NCBI GenBank assembly: GCA_019637635.1
Contig: JAHBVI010000001.1
Location: forward strand, 1-64,000
Length of the DNA: 64,000 nt
Direction of reading: 5' to 3'
Source: Anaerolineae bacterium
GTDB taxonomy: Bacteria > Chloroflexota > Anaerolineae > Promineifilales > Promineifilaceae
Shown here piece after piece: positions 61,828 through 64,000 of this stretch. The number at the start of each line of letters is the position of its first letter. Within the stretch, counting starts at the first letter, position 1. The position numbers were made by a program, and so were the translations under genes. The notes under the pieces were generated by a model. It searched no databases, had not been told where the DNA came from, and worked only from the letters and a program-made list of their open reading frames with translations.

Positions 61828-62181
61828 ATGACCATCACACTTGAGGCGGTTGATCTTCCTGAAAGCGGGCTGTTTGAACTCAATATCCATCAAACTGTAG
61901 ATATTCAAGTGAATGCCGCTACGGCCCGTCGCCGGGTGACGCGCTATGTGGGTGACACTATCGGCGATTTGCTTTATGGCGAACAACCAACACTTGTTTT
62001 ACAGGCGCAACGGGCTGTCTGGCGCGTGCCAGTAGTAATAGCTACCGGTGAAAGCGGCCGTATTGGGCAGGTGGGAGTAATAGATGTGGATGTAAAAACA
62101 GGTGGGTTAAACATCACAGAGCTTCTGGTGGAGGAGATCCAAAAAAATGCCCGCCGTCTTGTTACCCGTTCCCCACTTTGA
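61828..62181 (+). CDS. Small protein of unknown function, coupled to a C39-like peptidase
   Basis: A 117-residue protein from ATG at 61828 (MTITLEAVDLPE) with GAAGGAGATTG before it. It is likely a beta-rich soluble protein (VVIATGESGRIGQVGVIDVDV near the end). Arg-Arg-Arg in ATARRRVTRYVG is notable. I recognise no family. The next gene begins 35 bases before this one ends, in another frame, so the two products are probably made together. Confidence 0.75.
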   Translation: MTITLEAVDLPESGLFELNIHQTVDIQVNAATARRRVTRYVGDTIGDLLYGEQPTLVLQAQRAVWRVPVVIATGESGRIGQVGVIDVDVKTGGLNITELLVEEIQKNARRLVTRSPL

Positions 62182-62602
62182 ACAGAGCCAGTATGGTTAC
62201 TGTCTGCCAGCCTGTGTACGAATGGTTCTGGCATATCAGAACCGGCAGATGAGTGAACAAACGGTGGCCGAAATCCTCGGTACACAACCATTTGGCACCC
62301 CCATTTCTAGCGTCAACAAATTAAAGGCTATCAACTGTCAGATCGTATTTCGTTCATTTTCGGCAGTGGAACTGAAAAGCTATTTACAACAAGGAGTGCC
62401 CGTTATTGCGCGTGTTTGGACGGGAATGTTGACCTATTGGGCGGAATTAACCTTCCACGTTGTAGTTGTGGTGGGTTATGATGAGGAGCAGGTATTTCTG
62501 AACGACCCTGCTTTTGCGACCGCGCCGCAAGTTGTTCTACGGGATAGTTTTCTGGCGGCCTGGGCTGAATATGATGAAGTGGGTGTTGTCATTCAGGTCT
62601 AA
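62147..62602 (+). CDS. C39-like cysteine peptidase, single domain
   Basis: A 151-residue protein matching the Peptidase_C39_2 pattern. The catalytic Cys is in QYGYCLPACVRMVL (Cys about 19), the His in LTFHVVVVVGYD (about 105) and the Asp in LNDPAF. In bacteriocin exporters this fold removes leader peptides at Gly-Gly; as a free domain it is a general protease or a deubiquitinase-like enzyme. No exporter or leader peptide is visible here. Its start lies inside the preceding gene. The stop TAA (62600-62602) is within the 58-bp repeat. Confidence 0.82.
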   Translation: MPAVLLPVPHFEQSQYGYCLPACVRMVLAYQNRQMSEQTVAEILGTQPFGTPISSVNKLKAINCQIVFRSFSAVELKSYLQQGVPVIARVWTGMLTYWAELTFHVVVVVGYDEEQVFLNDPAFATAPQVVLRDSFLAAWAEYDEVGVVIQV

Positions 62603-62656
62603 CGGCCGTGAAACACCTCTTTCCTGTGCCAGCGAATGGAGTCCGGGAACGGCCGT
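62599..62656. repeat. 58-bp perfect direct repeat, left copy
   Basis: Identical to 63752-63809. It begins and ends with AACGGCCGT, so two copies of the octamer bracket the 40-bp core (GAAACACCTCTTTCCTGTGC onward). It overlaps the C39 stop codon. Together the two copies enclose the MNT-HEPN pair. Confidence 0.93.
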
Positions 62657-62873
62657 AGCCCCTCATCTACCGGTCGCGCAACAGCCCGTTGATTGCCCAC
62701 TACGTCAGGCTGTTCTAAAATGGACAAGTATGTGTCTTGTCCCGCGCCTATCTGCTGGAAGCGGACAGCACTATGACAACGGCAACAGAGCAACCGTTGA
62801 CCTTATCATCAACCTTTGGTTCTGCAAACACGCTAACGATGTGATGATACAATCCGTTTCAGAAGGTCAAATC
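62657..62873. other. Gap upstream of the nucleotidyltransferase gene
   Basis: No gene is supported. The minus strand has a short open frame ending in the repeat, and TTGACC at 62798 could be part of a promoter for the toxin-antitoxin pair. Confidence 0.4.
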
Positions 62874-63245
62874 ATGATGGAACTCTCACCTGAAAAGATT
62901 GCCCACTATCGCAAGTCGGCGCTACAGCGCCAGAAACGGGAAGAAGCTGAAATGAGCCAGCGGCGGCAGCAAGCATGGCAAATAGCCCGGCAGGCTGCCC
63001 ACCTGCTGCGCCAGGAATTTAAAGTCTCGCGGGTTGTGGTTTTTGGATCATTGGCGCGTGAGGGCAGCTTCAACCGGTGGTCAGATGTGGATATTGCCGC
63101 CTGGGGCATTGCGCCGGAAAACACATTCCGGGCGATTGGTGCTGTGATGGATTTGGAGACGGAGATACCGGTCAATCTGGTTGATGTGAATACGGCACGG
63201 CCGTCCTTGTTAGCTGCTATTGAGCGGGATGGTGTACCGATATGA
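62874..63245 (+). CDS. MNT-type nucleotidyltransferase antitoxin
   Basis: About 123 residues from ATG at 62874 (or 62877), with AGAAGG eight bases upstream. The polymerase-beta-like active site is complete: VVVFGSLAREGSFNRWSDVD gives the Gly-Ser and two Asp metal ligands. A later strand with ETEIPVNLVDV supplies a third acidic residue. In MntA-HepT systems such enzymes add AMP to the HEPN toxin and silence it. The stop overlaps the start of the HEPN gene (ATGA). An N-terminal helical extension of about 40 residues precedes the fold. Confidence 0.9.
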   Translation: MMELSPEKIAHYRKSALQRQKREEAEMSQRRQQAWQIARQAAHLLRQEFKVSRVVVFGSLAREGSFNRWSDVDIAAWGIAPENTFRAIGAVMDLETEIPVNLVDVNTARPSLLAAIERDGVPI

Positions 63246-63730
63246 TCGCTGCTTACCTGGATTTGGTGGCTCGCATTCACCAGGAAGTGAAGGACCTGGA
63301 ACGTGTTGTCGCTCGCGCCGAGCGCGGTGTTCAAGCGGCCCATGAGCGTCCAGAAGATCAAGATTTGTATTTTGATTCTGCGGCATTAAACCTGCATGAC
63401 TTTTATGCCGGCCTGGAGCGTATTTTTCAACAAATTGGGGCCGTGGTTGATGGCAAAATTCCTGGCGGCGGTAACTGGCATCGGGAACTATTACAGCAAA
63501 TGCAAACCGATATTCCTGAATTGCGGCCACCAGTATTATCGGCTGAATCGGTCACGGCCGTAGACGAGTTTCTGCGCTTTCGGCATGTGCTGCGCAACAT
63601 TTATGCGTTCCAGTTTGATCCGGAGCGGATTGCCCGGTTGGTTAGCCAGATGCGCCCTGCCTGGGGGCAGGTGCAAACAGAACTGTTGGCTTTTGCATAT
63701 TTTCTGGAGCAAGTTGCCAAAGGGGAATAG
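63242..63730 (+). CDS. HEPN (HepT-like) RNase toxin
   Basis: A 162-residue all-helical protein. The segment LRFRHVLRNIYAF holds the Arg-x-Arg-His and Arg-Asn residues expected near the HEPN ribonuclease site. The N-terminus (LVARIHQEVKDLERVVARAE) forms long helices. HepT toxins cleave RNA and are held inactive by the partner nucleotidyltransferase encoded just before it. The pair lies between two copies of a 58-bp repeat, suggesting acquisition or exchange as a cassette. Confidence 0.88.
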   Translation: MIAAYLDLVARIHQEVKDLERVVARAERGVQAAHERPEDQDLYFDSAALNLHDFYAGLERIFQQIGAVVDGKIPGGGNWHRELLQQMQTDIPELRPPVLSAESVTAVDEFLRFRHVLRNIYAFQFDPERIARLVSQMRPAWGQVQTELLAFAYFLEQVAKGE

Positions 63731-63751
63731 CTTTACCTATATCTCATGCTC

Positions 63752-63809
63752 CTAACGGCCGTGAAACACCTCTTTCCTGTGCCAGCGAATGGAGTCCGGG
63801 AACGGCCGT
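63752..63809. repeat. 58-bp perfect direct repeat, right copy
   Basis: Identical to 62599-62656, starting 1,153 bases further on and 21 bases after the HEPN stop. It ends directly before a new minus-strand coding region. Confidence 0.93.
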
Positions 63810-63824
63810 GTTAACAAAGAACTG

Positions 63825-64000
63825 CTACCACTCAACGTGATGCAGTTGACGGTCAAGGCCATAGTACGAAATAACAGTATGACCGACATGTAATATATGA
63901 CCCATCCTTTGCGATTTGGTCTTAAAGAGCGGCAACTGCAAGACCTCGCGTAACATACCGGGCACCTCAAAGCGACGTTCTGCAGGCAGCGGAAAATTGA
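63825..64000 (-). CDS. 3' end of an unidentified minus-strand gene
   Basis: The last 57 codons of a frame entering from the right edge are open and read sensibly (PLPAERRFEVPGMLREVLQL, then HILHVGHTVISYYGLD), ending at TAG 63825-63827. The sequence is His-rich near the end. No family can be named from this fragment. Confidence 0.6.
   Translation of the reverse strand, partial: NFPLPAERRFEVPGMLREVLQLPLFKTKSQRMGHILHVGHTVISYYGLDRQLHHVEW

Larger units (their letters stand above)
1..64000. repeat. Dispersed palindromic octamer ACGGCCGT, about 125 copies
   Basis: The octamer occurs about every 500 bases throughout the window, in genes and in gaps; I counted roughly 60 copies in the first 30 kb and 65 in the rest by reading. 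It appears in all reading frames of genes, giving Thr-Ala-Val, Gly-Arg or Arg-Pro in the proteins. Two copies sit side by side at 58431-58450, and two bracket each copy of the 58-bp repeat at 62599 and 63752. Stretches with few or none include 3.3-5.1 kb, 20-22.1 kb and 53.1-55.5 kb. It resembles the HIP1 octamer of cyanobacteria in behaviour; its role here is unknown. Confidence 0.9.

Noticed and set aside
62599-62793. Small minus-strand gene ending in the 58-bp repeat, repeated at 63752-63970
   Set aside because: The shared C-terminal peptide is only the repeat read in the same frame; upstream parts are unrelated and lack start signals.

Overview
The window looks like a chromosome segment of a filamentous, heterotrophic Chloroflexota bacterium (Anaerolineae/Ardenticatenia-like). 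This is inferred from gene content: lipoproteins with E-V-T-R-rich linkers, a SARP-type BTAD/NB-ARC/TPR regulator, a stand-alone MutL-type ATPase beside a zinc-ribbon scaffold protein, a V4R protein, MoxR/CoxE and many secreted multidomain proteins. I saw no rRNA, tRNA, CRISPR array, transposase or prophage. The most pervasive feature is the palindromic octamer ACGGCCGT. By hand I counted about 125 copies, in genes and between them, where one or two are expected by chance.

Layout. 1-5.7 kb: the N-terminal 1,891 codons of a giant secreted RHS/YD-repeat protein (minus strand, cut by the window edge). 6-8.5 kb: CoxE-like VWA protein and MoxR ATPase. 8.7-12.2 kb: tandem-GNAT protein carrying an in-frame repeat insertion, a membrane protein, and a PIN (DUF4411)/ImmA-IrrE toxin-antitoxin-like pair. 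12.4-15.7 kb: SARP-like regulator. 16.3-22.1 kb: an AapJQMP-type amino-acid ABC transporter whose AapQ gene is frameshifted at its 3' end and carries a periplasmic insertion resembling a lobe of its own binding protein. 22.1-25.3 kb: ECF sigma factor and a very large membrane-anchored presumed anti-sigma protein. 25.5-27.7 kb: serine hydrolase, orphan antitoxin, VOC protein. 27.8-33.3 kb: membrane/coiled-coil protein, TPR/zinc-ribbon protein, PspA, and a hybrid kinase with two receivers and a degenerate second kinase module.

33.5-43.3 kb is the most intriguing part. It is a tightly packed minus-strand operon (ATGA overlaps or 2-nt gaps between six genes) behind a strong promoter. It encodes a small protein, a one-pass envelope protein, two polytopic membrane proteins, a 1,243-residue zinc-ribbon protein with many acidic Trp motifs, and a MutL-family actin-like ATPase. 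Distally come a barrel-sandwich/KOW protein and an LPQTG-tailed surface protein. No glutamate mutase subunit is present, so the MutL homologue probably has another job. I propose this as a candidate undescribed envelope-associated system.

43.5-50.4 kb: YvlD-type membrane protein, small CcmC-like protein, FabH with an Arg-rich tail, large secreted metallopeptidase, three-repeat secreted protein, V4R protein. 50.7-55.2 kb: three secreted proteins; the first is frameshifted at an 11-G tract and the last is an M23 peptidase. 55.2-58.3 kb: SAM-I riboswitch and terminator ahead of a transsulfuration-type PLP enzyme, then aspartate kinase. 58.6-61.7 kb: iron-type binding lipoprotein, DUF92 protein, seven-blade WD40 protein. 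61.8-64 kb: a small protein and C39-like peptidase pair, then an MNT-HEPN toxin-antitoxin pair bracketed by a perfect 58-bp direct repeat, and the 3' end of a minus-strand gene.

A second theme is the intergenic DNA. Many gaps hold hairpins built from a short word repeated two or three times and then reverse-complemented. The word differs from gap to gap, and several of these elements supply the stop codon of the adjoining gene.
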